From Chryseobacterium gleum (GTDB taxonomy: Bacteria; Bacteroidota; Bacteroidia; Flavobacteriales_D; Crocinitomicaceae), in the NCBI GenBank assembly GCA_943326825.2, contig CALPUT020000093.1, positions 1 through 8,645 on the forward strand: DNA of 8,645 bases, written 5' to 3'. The first letter of the stretch is position 1, and every line of letters starts with the position of its first letter. Below are positions 1-7,471 of the stretch, in pieces. The translations under genes were made by a program, and so were the position numbers. The notes beneath the pieces were generated by a model. That model saw nothing but the letters and a program-made list of their open reading frames with translations, searched no databases and was not told the origin of the DNA.

Positions 1-2
1 AA

Positions 3-2969
3 TTACATCAATTTTAATTTCACACCTTTGTTAACTATATTCAATTTCAAAGAGAATCGAATATTTGAAGAATAATTTTTGAATAATGTTGATTCATTTT
101 GACTTTGGTATAGCGGAAAATAAACGCCAAATACTTTACTGATTCTGAAACCTACACCTGTATTGAAAACACCGTATACCACTCCATTTACATTAAAAGC
201 TCCAGCATCAGCAAAAACCCCTAAACCTTTGATTTTGATTGGCAAGTCTAAATATACATTTCCTGAAGTTAACCAGTTATTTGTAGTTCCATACCACGAA
301 TTACTTTTGAAACCTCCCAAATTCTCCATTCGTTGACTCCCCCATAATCCTGTTGTTTCATTTCTTCCCATAAAATATTCTTCGTAGAATACATCTTGAA
401 ATCCTGATGTTCCTGACAATGAATAACTATATCTGTATGGTAAACCATAAGTGTCCGCTTTGTAATTGTAAATTTTACCAAAGAATGCTCTAAATTCAAT
501 CCATCTCATCATCTTGTTTTTCATGTAACGGTAGCTATAACTTCCCTCAACAGAAGCTCTTGAAACGTTATTTTTTGATTCAATTTCTTGTAAGAAATCA
601 TTTCTTAAATTGAATTTAAATTCATGATCCGGTTTTGAATACGTCAAACCATACTTGATAAATCCACCAGCATCAGAAGTTGAAATACCACTGTTTAAAT
701 GCTGTGTATAGGAACCTTGAACCAATACATTTTGAGAAAAAGGAGTTGCTTTTTTTCTATTTCCAATTTTTATATTCAAGTATGGTGAGATATTTACAAA
801 ACTTGCATTCTTTCCTTCTCCAAATGATTTTAAAGATATTCCTAAACGTGCAATCTTAATAGCTGATTTCGGTAAAAATGAATAACTCAATTCAGAAATT
901 CCTGAAAGATTTTGTCTACCTGTAGAATACATTGGTGCTAATAAATATTGGAATTTTTTAAATGGAATTCCGTTATTATGAAATACAAGTCCAACCATAA
1001 ATTGATCGTAAGTATTTCCTCCAATCATTGGCGTCCAGAATACATTTGTTTTAGAAGTTGTTTGATCTCCTACTAAAAACTCGAATTTCAACGGTTCAAA
1101 TTTGTTAAATACTTGACTTTTTTTCCATGTATTATTCGTTCTTGAAATTTCTGGTATATTTTTATCTGAATCAATTCTTACTTCATCAATTGAAGTTGAT
1201 TTGAAATGAACGGTTCTATAATTTTCTCCTGGTTCAGCGTACGTTTTTTCTACTAATACTCCTTTTTCATAAGCAGAAACTTCAATTGGTCCATTTACTT
1301 GACCTTTGTTTTTCACTTTTACATCTGTTCCGTTTTCGACTTTCTTCACATTCACAATTTTGTAATCAATGTGATTCGTCGTTTGAATTAAATCATTGAA
1401 CAACCATGATAAATCTTTTCCTGAAGTTTTCTCAAAAGATGCTCTCATGTCTTCTGGTTGCGGATGTTTAAATTTCCATTCTTCGAAATAAGCATGCTGA
1501 CATTTACCAAACATTTCTTCACCTAAATAATCTTTCAGGTAAAACATTACCAATCCAGTTTTCATGTACATGATTGAACCATAGTTTGCTCCTGTAAAAT
1601 CTGCTGAGTGCGTTTCAATTGGTTGATCTTCTCCCATTACTGCGGTAAAGCGGTATGATATATCACTTAAATCATGATGATCTAAATTATCTAAATGAAA
1701 TTTTCCATTCAAAATCATGTCAGAAAAACGCGTATTCTCAGGATATTTCGTTTGAATGTATCTCACTTCATTCAAGGTATTCATTCCTTCATCCATCCAA
1801 CCGTGCACACGTTCGTTTGAACCTAAAATTCCATAAAACCAGTTATGACCAACTTCGTGAACAATCACTACTTCTAATTCTTCTTTATTACCAGTATTTC
1901 CAATCACTGTTATTGTTGGATATTCCATTCCTCCTCCAGCGCTAATCGTTCCATCAACAGCCGTTACATTATTGTAAGGATAATCTCCATTCCACAATGA
2001 ATAATAATATGTTCCATCATTGATGTATTCAATTGCATTTTTCCAAACATCTGCATTTCTAGTTGTAAACATTGCCCAAGAAGTCACTTTTCTTTTTGAA
2101 GTAGGCAATTCAACTTCTCCTTTTAACACTTCATATCTTTTATCTGCAAACCAAGCGAAATCGTGTACTTTTGATTGTGTGTAACGAACTGTTTTATATT
2201 CGGTTGATGAAACTGGAAAATTCATATTTTCTTTTCGTCCTTCATTTAATTCTCCATTTTCAAATTTCAATCGTGTTTTTAAAGCCAAATCAGTTAAGAA
2301 CTCAATTTCTGAAGGTGTTTGGCAATCTCCTGTCGCTCCTAAAACATAATTTTTCGGCAACGTAATACTCACATCAAACGATCCAAATTCTGAATAGAAT
2401 TCTCCTTGATTCAAATATGGAATTGGATTCCAACCATTTTTATCATAAACAGCTGGTTTAGGATACCATTGTGTAATTTGGTATGATTGACCAACATGTC
2501 CTAAACGAGAAATTTCACCAGAAGGAATCTTAACTTTAAAAGGTGTTGAAACAGTTAAACGTTGACCTGGTAATAAAGGTATTTTCAAAATCAATTTACA
2601 AATATCTATGTTTTTAGGATCTAATTCCCATTTAACAGCCTCACCATTGATTTTAAAATCTAAACCTGAAATATTTCCTTTCAAACTATCATCGCCATAT
2701 TTCAGCAACATTTCACCTGAATTCCATTGTTGTTTTCCTAAAGCCGTTTTCTCATTTTGATAAGCATTTGGCCATAAATGTATGAACAAGAAATCCAATT
2801 GATTTGGCGAATTATTGATGTATTCAAATTCTTCAAAAGCAGTTAATTCATGTTTTGAATCATCTAATTTTACATCTATTTTATAATTCACTTCTTGTTG
2901 CCAGTAACTTTGGGATGATGCAGAAAAAGCAATAAATGCAATTAGCGTTAAAAAGATTAGATTCTTCAT
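3..2969 (-). CDS. M1-family zinc metallopeptidase with C-terminal outer-membrane-type beta-barrel
   Basis: This is a complete 988-residue protein. Residues 1-20 form a signal peptide (Lys, then a hydrophobic stretch ending near SASSQ) with no lipobox Cys. Residues about 25-210 match the all-beta N-terminal domain of M1 aminopeptidases. The catalytic domain (about 230-530) carries the exopeptidase-type motif GGGMEYP (345-351), HEVGH (371-375) and Glu394, exactly the HExxH-x18-E zinc site. Tyr468 in YMKTG is the likely transition-state tyrosine. A small beta domain follows (about 535-610). Residues about 620-988 are unlike ordinary M1 enzymes: they show amphipathic strands with alternating aromatic residues and Gly-rich turns, ending in a strand like IRFSLKLN, which suggests a membrane barrel. 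No type IX secretion C-terminal domain is evident, so the barrel probably anchors the enzyme. Known M1 enzymes remove N-terminal residues from peptides; the substrate here is unknown. The start is supported by the signal peptide. The gene follows a strong terminator, so it probably has its own promoter, which I could not identify. Confidence 0.93.
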   Translation of the reverse strand: MKNLIFLTLIAFIAFSASSQSYWQQEVNYKIDVKLDDSKHELTAFEEFEYINNSPNQLDFLFIHLWPNAYQNEKTALGKQQWNSGEMLLKYGDDSLKGNISGLDFKINGEAVKWELDPKNIDICKLILKIPLLPGQRLTVSTPFKVKIPSGEISRLGHVGQSYQITQWYPKPAVYDKNGWNPIPYLNQGEFYSEFGSFDVSITLPKNYVLGATGDCQTPSEIEFLTDLALKTRLKFENGELNEGRKENMNFPVSSTEYKTVRYTQSKVHDFAWFADKRYEVLKGEVELPTSKRKVTSWAMFTTRNADVWKNAIEYINDGTYYYSLWNGDYPYNNVTAVDGTISAGGGMEYPTITVIGNTGNKEELEVVIVHEVGHNWFYGILGSNERVHGWMDEGMNTLNEVRYIQTKYPENTRFSDMILNGKFHLDNLDHHDLSDISYRFTAVMGEDQPIETHSADFTGANYGSIMYMKTGLVMFYLKDYLGEEMFGKCQHAYFEEWKFKHPQPEDMRASFEKTSGKDLSWLFNDLIQTTNHIDYKIVNVKKVENGTDVKVKNKGQVNGPIEVSAYEKGVLVEKTYAEPGENYRTVHFKSTSIDEVRIDSDKNIPEISRTNNTWKKSQVFNKFEPLKFEFLVGDQTTSKTNVFWTPMIGGNTYDQFMVGLVFHNNGIPFKKFQYLLAPMYSTGRQNLSGISELSYSFLPKSAIKIARLGISLKSFGEGKNASFVNISPYLNIKIGNRKKATPFSQNVLVQGSYTQHLNSGISTSDAGGFIKYGLTYSKPDHEFKFNLRNDFLQEIESKNNVSRASVEGSYSYRYMKNKMMRWIEFRAFFGKIYNYKADTYGLPYRYSYSLSGTSGFQDVFYEEYFMGRNETTGLWGSQRMENLGGFKSNSWYGTTNNWLTSGNVYLDLPIKIKGLGVFADAGAFNVNGVVYGVFNTGVGFRISKVFGVYFPLYQSQNESTLFKNYSSNIRFSLKLNIVNKGVKLKLM

Positions 2970-3004
2970 AAATTTATGTTTGACATTTTGAGGTGCAAAT
3001 ATGC

Positions 3005-3053
3005 AAAAAAGTTACAACCTGATGAGTTTTATCTACACAACAGGCTATAACTT
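3005..3053 (-). terminator. Intrinsic terminator after the thioredoxin-fold gene pair
   Basis: On the minus-strand transcript, AAGUUAUAGCCUG (3053-3041) pairs with CAGGUUGUAACUU (3021-3009). All 13 positions pair, two of them as G-U wobbles, around a 19-nt loop. The stem runs directly into a U6 tract (3010-3005). It begins 18 bp past the stop codon of the gene ending at 3072 and lies 36 bp before the peptidase start. It should therefore separate the peptidase from the upstream genes. The loop is long, so termination may be incomplete. Confidence 0.72.
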
Positions 3054-3071
3054 ATAATTGAATGGTTTATA

Positions 3072-4601
3072 TTAATGTTTTGCGTCTTCCGCTTCTTTTG
3101 GATCTTCCGGAATGATTTTAACCGGATTTTTAACTTTTTGAAGATTATCTAAATAGTCTTCTAACTGAGAGATTGATAATTGCTTAGCAATAATTTTTTT
3201 GTCTTTATCTAATACAAAAACTCTTGGTGTTGTTACAACATCATAATAATCATCGTACTTAATGGATTCAACGGTTGTATATTTAGGTATAATTTCATTG
3301 GCATTTTTACCAGCAATTCTAATGATTGGTTCTGTCAAAGCAACATTTGTAAATGTTATATGATTTTCTCTAATAAACTTCTTCCATAAAGGATAATCTT
3401 CACCTACAGCCGCTGTAACAGCAAAAACTTCAACATTTCTTGCTTTAAGTTTTTGTTCATATAACTTTTGAAGTTTAGGTGTTGTTACTTTACAATGACC
3501 ACAATTTGGCGACCAGAAATACAATACTGTATAATCACTTTTTAAGCTGTAAAAATCTTTCCAAACTTTTTCAGTAGTATCCAACAAAGAAATATTGGCT
3601 GGTTTTGAACCAATCACAAGATTTTTTTGAACATTTACTTTTCCACAGAAATCATCAATTTTATCTTGTTTCAACCAAAATGCAGCATTTTTACCGTCAC
3701 TTGTTTTAGCACAAATATATTTCTCTCCTAACTTGATCCAAACCTTGTCTATTCCCATGATTTTATTTTTCTCAAAACTTGTCATCAAAGAAGTCACAGT
3801 TAATTCATATACACTCGATTTTGGATTTAATTTATCAATCAATTCATATGCATATTTCAAAATTGTATCTGGTTGTTGAAGCAACATTGTCATACCAAAA
3901 TATGTCTCTAATCTATTATGATACAATGGTATTGTTGTAATTCGATCATCTTCCAAATTAAAATTATCGAAAAAATGTGCTCTATAATAGCGATATTGAA
4001 AAGTTGAGTCAGTAATTTTTCCATTTTGATCTTTCGGAGCATCTGGAATTTTAACATCTATTGACATATTCACAATTAAAGCAACTATTGAATTTGGATA
4101 TTTAGCAATTAAATCTTTCTGATAAATCAACACCTCATCTGAAATTATTTGTGCTTTTTTTGTCAATTCTTTGTACTTATCGCTTTCGACATCCGTTATT
4201 TTCTTTTGTTCTTCAGAAATTGATGTAGATTCTTTTCTTTTAGCAGTTAAATAAACCATGTAATCAATGAACAACTGATTTTCAGCTGACTTTTTAACTT
4301 TCATGTTTGTAAAATACTCTGGTCCAAAAGTTTCTATATCCACTTCTTCATTGTTATAAACAAACTCAAAATATTTTTGACCTGGCAATAAAACAGCGAA
4401 TAAACCTGGTTTTTGTTTTTTACCATCAAATATAACAATACCACCTTTAATGTTTGCCGTATCAGCGTAATACAGTTTATTCCCGGTATATTTCACTAGA
4501 TGAATTACTGTGTCTTTTTGTCCAACAATATTGAATTTTATTTTTTGTCCAAATGTCGATCCTATTAATAATAAAGCAGCTAGTAATACTATATTTTTCA
4601 T
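3072..4601 (-). CDS. Secreted thioredoxin-fold (TlpA-like) protein with DUF4369/DUF5106-like N-terminus, paralogue B
   Basis: This 509-residue protein has a signal peptide (about 1-18, ending FGQK) and no lipobox Cys, so it is probably soluble in the periplasm. Residues about 20-110 resemble DUF4369, a beta-rich domain common before Bacteroidota thioredoxin folds. Residues about 110-320 are mostly helical and charged, as in DUF5106-type proteins. The C-terminal thioredoxin domain (about 330-490) has the active site CGHC at 367-370 (within YFWSPNCGHCK) and the cis-proline at Pro459 (TTPR). CGHC is the PDI-type active site, consistent with thiol-disulfide exchange on exported proteins, but reductase versus oxidase cannot be decided from sequence. 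Cys297 and Cys319 are also present. It follows its paralogue after 69 bp, with a weak hairpin between them. The paralogues align without gaps and share 304 of 509 residues by my hand count. The ATG has an A-rich leader and no Shine-Dalgarno motif. The partner protein is unknown. Confidence 0.9.
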   Translation of the reverse strand: MKNIVLLAALLLIGSTFGQKIKFNIVGQKDTVIHLVKYTGNKLYYADTANIKGGIVIFDGKKQKPGLFAVLLPGQKYFEFVYNNEEVDIETFGPEYFTNMKVKKSAENQLFIDYMVYLTAKRKESTSISEEQKKITDVESDKYKELTKKAQIISDEVLIYQKDLIAKYPNSIVALIVNMSIDVKIPDAPKDQNGKITDSTFQYRYYRAHFFDNFNLEDDRITTIPLYHNRLETYFGMTMLLQQPDTILKYAYELIDKLNPKSSVYELTVTSLMTSFEKNKIMGIDKVWIKLGEKYICAKTSDGKNAAFWLKQDKIDDFCGKVNVQKNLVIGSKPANISLLDTTEKVWKDFYSLKSDYTVLYFWSPNCGHCKVTTPKLQKLYEQKLKARNVEVFAVTAAVGEDYPLWKKFIRENHITFTNVALTEPIIRIAGKNANEIIPKYTTVESIKYDDYYDVVTTPRVFVLDKDKKIIAKQLSISQLEDYLDNLQKVKNPVKIIPEDPKEAEDAKH

Positions 4602-4633
4602 TTAATTCTATTTTTAATTTATTATTTCCCTAT

Positions 4634-4665
4634 AAAAACCTGTCAAAATAAATTAATGACAGCTT
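4634..4665 (-). terminator. Weak intrinsic terminator or attenuator hairpin between the two thioredoxin-fold paralogues
   Basis: The transcript reads CUGUCA (4662-4657), an 11-nt A/U loop, UGACAG (4645-4640), then G and U5 (4638-4634). The 6-bp stem can be extended past a G-G mismatch by two A-U pairs (AA at 4665-4664 with UU at 4638-4637). It begins about 6 nt after the stop of the upstream paralogue and 33 bp before the next start. A short stem with a U-tract suggests partial termination, which would lower expression of the second paralogue relative to the first. Being short and A/U-rich, it could be a chance structure. Confidence 0.45.
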
Positions 4666-4670
4666 CAATA

Positions 4671-6200
4671 TTATTGTTTCATCTGCTCATCTTCTTCCGG
4701 ATCAGGAGGGAATAATTTCGGAGCATTTTTGACTTTTTGCATTGTATCAAGGAAATCTTCCAATTGAGAAATAGATAATTGTTTTGCAACGATTTTTTTA
4801 TCCTTATCCAAAACAAACACTCTTGGTGTAGAAAAAATATCATATGTTTTAGAGAAATTCAATGCTTCTAAAGAAGTATATTTAGGAACAAATTGACGAG
4901 CATCTTCTGTTGCTTCTTTGAACAATTTCTCAGTTAATCCAACATTAATAAATGTTAAATGATTGTCTTTGATGAATTTTTTCCATAAATCAAAATCACC
5001 TCCGACAGCTTTTGCAACTGAAAAGACTTCAATGTTTCTAGCTTTTAATTTTTCTTCGTATAAACGCTGTAATTTAGGTGTCGTTTTTTTACAGTGACCA
5101 CATTCTGGATCCCAGAAATATAAAATAGTATAATCAGCTTTAATACTATAAAAATCAATCCATTTAGCATCTGTAGTATCTCTCAAGCAAATATTAGGAG
5201 GCACTACTCCAAGTACTAAGTTTTTTTGAACTTCTACTTTTTCACATAAATCCTTTAACTTATCTTCCGGCATCCAAAAAGCTGGAGATTTCCCTTCCGA
5301 GTTAGTACTACAATAATAACGTTGTCCCATTCTATTGAACACCTTATCCATACCCATGATTTTACTTTTCTCATATGTAGAAGTAATCCATGTCACAGAG
5401 AATTCAAACGTTTTGGTCTTTTGGTCTAAACGGTCACAAAAATCAAATGCATATTTAATGATCGTATCCCAATGCTGAACCATCATTGTCTTACCAAAAT
5501 ACGTTTCAATTTTATTTTGAAAAATAGGAGAATTCACTAATCGTCCATCTTTTAAATCGATGTTATCAAAGAAATGATCTCTGTAATAATGGTATTGAAA
5601 TAATGAATCTGTTATCTTACCATATTTGTCTTTCGGTGCATCAGGAATATGAACATCCATTGACATCTTAACAATTTTAGAAACTAATTTTTCTTTATTT
5701 CCGGCAATTAATTCCAATTGATATTTCTCAACTTCATCTGAAATTATCTTTAATTTTTCTGTTAACGTTTTGTATTCAACACTTTTATCATCTTTAATCT
5801 TAGCTCTTTCTTCTGTTAATTTGCCTGATTCTGTTCTCTTCAGAATTAAATAATTCATGTAATCAACGAACACTTTATTTTCTTCCGATTTTTTAACCTT
5901 CATCGTTTTAATAAAATCAGGACCTTCTGTTTCAATATTGATGTCTTCATTGTTGTAAATGAATTCAAAATACTTCTGACCAGGAAGTAAAACTGCTAAA
6001 ATACCAGGTTTTTGTTTTTTACCATCAAATTCAACTATTCCTCCTTTGATATTAGCTGTATCAGCATAATAAAGATTTTTACCATAATAACGTACTAAAT
6101 GAATTGTCGTATCTTTTTGACCTACGACTTTAAATTTCATTTTTTGACCAAACAAGATTGTCGAACTTAAAAGGATTGAGAATAATAGTAACTTTTGCAT
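4671..6200 (-). CDS. Secreted thioredoxin-fold (TlpA-like) protein with DUF4369/DUF5106-like N-terminus, paralogue A
   Basis: This is the first gene of a tandem pair, also exactly 509 residues. A signal peptide covers about 1-18 (hydrophobic, ending FGQK). The order is the same as in its neighbour: a DUF4369-like beta domain (about 20-110), a helical charged DUF5106-like region (about 110-320) and a thioredoxin fold (about 330-490). The active site is CGHC at 367-370 in YFWDPECGHCKK, with cis-Pro459 in STPR. Its Cys set differs from paralogue B: it shares Cys297 and Cys319 and adds Cys255 and Cys338. The best-conserved stretches between the pair are residues 42-80 and 459-482, and the DNA there carries many synonymous changes, so this is an old duplication under protein-level selection. 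The gene starts 86 bp after the ABC permease and has a TAACTTTG promoter-like box about 45 bp upstream. It probably acts in periplasmic thiol-disulfide exchange; the substrate is unknown. Confidence 0.9.
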   Translation of the reverse strand: MQKLLLFSILLSSTILFGQKMKFKVVGQKDTTIHLVRYYGKNLYYADTANIKGGIVEFDGKKQKPGILAVLLPGQKYFEFIYNNEDINIETEGPDFIKTMKVKKSEENKVFVDYMNYLILKRTESGKLTEERAKIKDDKSVEYKTLTEKLKIISDEVEKYQLELIAGNKEKLVSKIVKMSMDVHIPDAPKDKYGKITDSLFQYHYYRDHFFDNIDLKDGRLVNSPIFQNKIETYFGKTMMVQHWDTIIKYAFDFCDRLDQKTKTFEFSVTWITSTYEKSKIMGMDKVFNRMGQRYYCSTNSEGKSPAFWMPEDKLKDLCEKVEVQKNLVLGVVPPNICLRDTTDAKWIDFYSIKADYTILYFWDPECGHCKKTTPKLQRLYEEKLKARNIEVFSVAKAVGGDFDLWKKFIKDNHLTFINVGLTEKLFKEATEDARQFVPKYTSLEALNFSKTYDIFSTPRVFVLDKDKKIVAKQLSISQLEDFLDTMQKVKNAPKLFPPDPEEDEQMKQ

Positions 6201-6244
6201 ATGTTATTTCTTAATTATTATTTGAAATTAATCTAATGACGTAC

Positions 6245-6252
6245 CAAAGTTA
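6245..6252 (-). promoter_or_regulatory. Candidate Bacteroidota-type -7 promoter element (TAACTTTG)
   Basis: The minus strand reads TAACTTTG, an exact match to the TAnnTTTG -7 element known from Bacteroidota. Transcription would start about 40 nt before the ATG at 6200, a plausible leader length. At the expected -33 position I see only a poor match (ATG rather than TTG). The box also overlaps the downstream arm of the 6249-6272 hairpin. It may drive the thioredoxin-fold pair independently of the ABC genes, but an 8-bp match in AT-rich DNA can arise by chance. Confidence 0.38.
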
Positions 6253-6272
6253 AAAAACAAATCTTTTTTAAC
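6249..6272 (-). terminator. A/U-rich hairpin, candidate terminator of the ABC operon
   Basis: GTTAAAAAA (6249-6257) and TTTTTTAAC (6264-6272) form a perfect 9-bp inverted repeat with a 6-nt loop. AAA/TTT (6246-6248 with 6274-6276) can extend it past a one-base bulge. On the minus transcript it starts 14 nt after the permease stop codon, and its 3' arm contains U6. Only one G-C pair is present, so termination strength is uncertain. Confidence 0.45.
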
Positions 6273-6286
6273 ATTTCTTTAACGAA

Positions 6287-7468
6287 TTAAAATTCTTTAA
6301 AAATTTCTTTTTTTGCACTTCTAAAACTCGCAAAAGCAAATAACCCATAAGAAAGCGCTAATACAACAATACTTTGCCATGTTAATCCTTTGTCAATATA
6401 CAAACCACCTTCATCAAACATATTATCTAAAAAGAATTTGAATCCAAAGAAAATCAAAACACCAATTCCTGCTACGTACCCAAATATTTTCACAAAATAG
6501 ATAAAGAAAGATTTAATTAATTCTGATGGATGATATCCCATTCTCATCAAGGTTCTTACTTCATATAAATTTCTTGACATCAACAATTGCATGTATTGAA
6601 TTAATACCAAACCTGAAACAAAAACAGCGATAATAGAAACTCCTAATACTACTAGAATCAATGTTCCAACGACGCTTTTTAATCTCCCAATCATCATTTG
6701 TGAATTTTTAGATTCTAATCCCCTTTTCGTTAATAAATCTTCCACTAAACCAAACTGACTTTCTTCACCAGAAATCATGATTTGTGTGATTTTTTGATCA
6801 GAACCGTCAGAATACATATCATTTCCATATTTCATAAATGATTCTGGAACTAACAGTGAACTCACTTCATTTGTAAAACCAATGATTTTAGCATCTACTC
6901 GCTCTTCAATTTGTTTTTCACTGTTCCACAATTTGAATTTAAACTTAATTCCCATTGCTAAATCATCTGAAACTTGAGGGATACCACTTGCACTCATGAA
7001 TGTATTTAACATCACTAAAAATTCACGAGGCATAATGATTGGAACAAATTCATCTCCTTTAGACCAATGCCATTTAGTTGTTTTCACATCTAAGAAATCT
7101 TCATCAACAGTTTGAATAAACACATCCGTTCTAAAATAAGGAACCATTGGATCATCTGTTTGAAAGGAAACATCAAAATTATTACTGATAACAGGTTTCA
7201 CATCTTTTATGAAGGTCTCAGCTATCATATTTTTGATTTCATTTTTAGAAAAATCCGTTTTTGTTAAATTCAAACTACTTGAATTTGTTACTTTTTTCTG
7301 AACAATTATCGTATTAGGACCTAAAATATCAGCTCCTTTTCCAAACTCATTTACTTTTATCAAATAATGAATTGACGTTATCAAAAACGTAATCCCCATA
7401 AAAGCACCAACCATCGCAATCACCAATTGCTTTTTGTCTTGGTTTTTGAATAATAATTTATTTAACAT
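6287..7468 (-). CDS. FtsX/MacB/LolC-type ABC transporter permease
   Basis: This 393-residue membrane protein has the layout of the FtsX-like (type VII) ABC permeases. TM1 is at about 14-37. A large extracytoplasmic domain (about 38-265) follows, beginning GKGADILGPNTIIVQ as in MacB-like periplasmic domains. Three C-terminal helices follow at about 266-291, 319-346 and 364-383. The cytoplasmic loop between TM2 and TM3 contains YEVRTLMRMGYHPSEL, which resembles the coupling segment (R-x-M-G) of this family and should contact the ATPase. Family members export lipoproteins, peptides or antibiotics, or transmit signals across the inner membrane rather than importing solutes. The gene starts only 3 bp after the ATPase stop codon, so the two are very likely co-translated and form one complex. 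At under 400 residues it fits LolC/LolE-type length, but no specific substrate can be assigned. The ATG has no Shine-Dalgarno motif. Confidence 0.88.
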   Translation of the reverse strand: MLNKLLFKNQDKKQLVIAMVGAFMGITFLITSIHYLIKVNEFGKGADILGPNTIIVQKKVTNSSSLNLTKTDFSKNEIKNMIAETFIKDVKPVISNNFDVSFQTDDPMVPYFRTDVFIQTVDEDFLDVKTTKWHWSKGDEFVPIIMPREFLVMLNTFMSASGIPQVSDDLAMGIKFKFKLWNSEKQIEERVDAKIIGFTNEVSSLLVPESFMKYGNDMYSDGSDQKITQIMISGEESQFGLVEDLLTKRGLESKNSQMMIGRLKSVVGTLILVVLGVSIIAVFVSGLVLIQYMQLLMSRNLYEVRTLMRMGYHPSELIKSFFIYFVKIFGYVAGIGVLIFFGFKFFLDNMFDEGGLYIDKGLTWQSIVVLALSYGLFAFASFRSAKKEIFKEF

Positions 7469-7471
7469 GGC

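Noticed and set aside
269..499. Open frame of 76 codons on the minus strand inside the M1 peptidase gene
   Set aside because: It is fully contained in another frame of a convincing gene and has no recognisable domain.
1655..1945. Open frame of 96 codons on the plus strand, antisense to the peptidase catalytic region
   Set aside because: The composition is typical of antisense shadow reading (His/Ser/Leu-rich), with no domain or promoter.
2171..2365. Open frame of 64 codons on the plus strand, antisense to the peptidase N-terminal part
   Set aside because: It is a shadow of the peptidase gene; the hydrophobic look comes from antisense codons.
2996..3003. CATATTTG on the minus strand as a -7 promoter box for the peptidase gene
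   Set aside because: One mismatch to TAnnTTTG, and the only TTG upstream is about 11 bp away rather than the expected 19 or so. The gene must have a promoter, but this match is not good enough to call.
3072..6200. Recent duplication or gene conversion of the two thioredoxin-fold genes
   Set aside because: Even the near-identical protein stretches differ at many synonymous positions, so the duplication is old.
3072..6200. Lipoprotein anchoring of the thioredoxin-fold proteins
   Set aside because: Neither signal peptide has a Cys at a lipobox position (both end FGQK).
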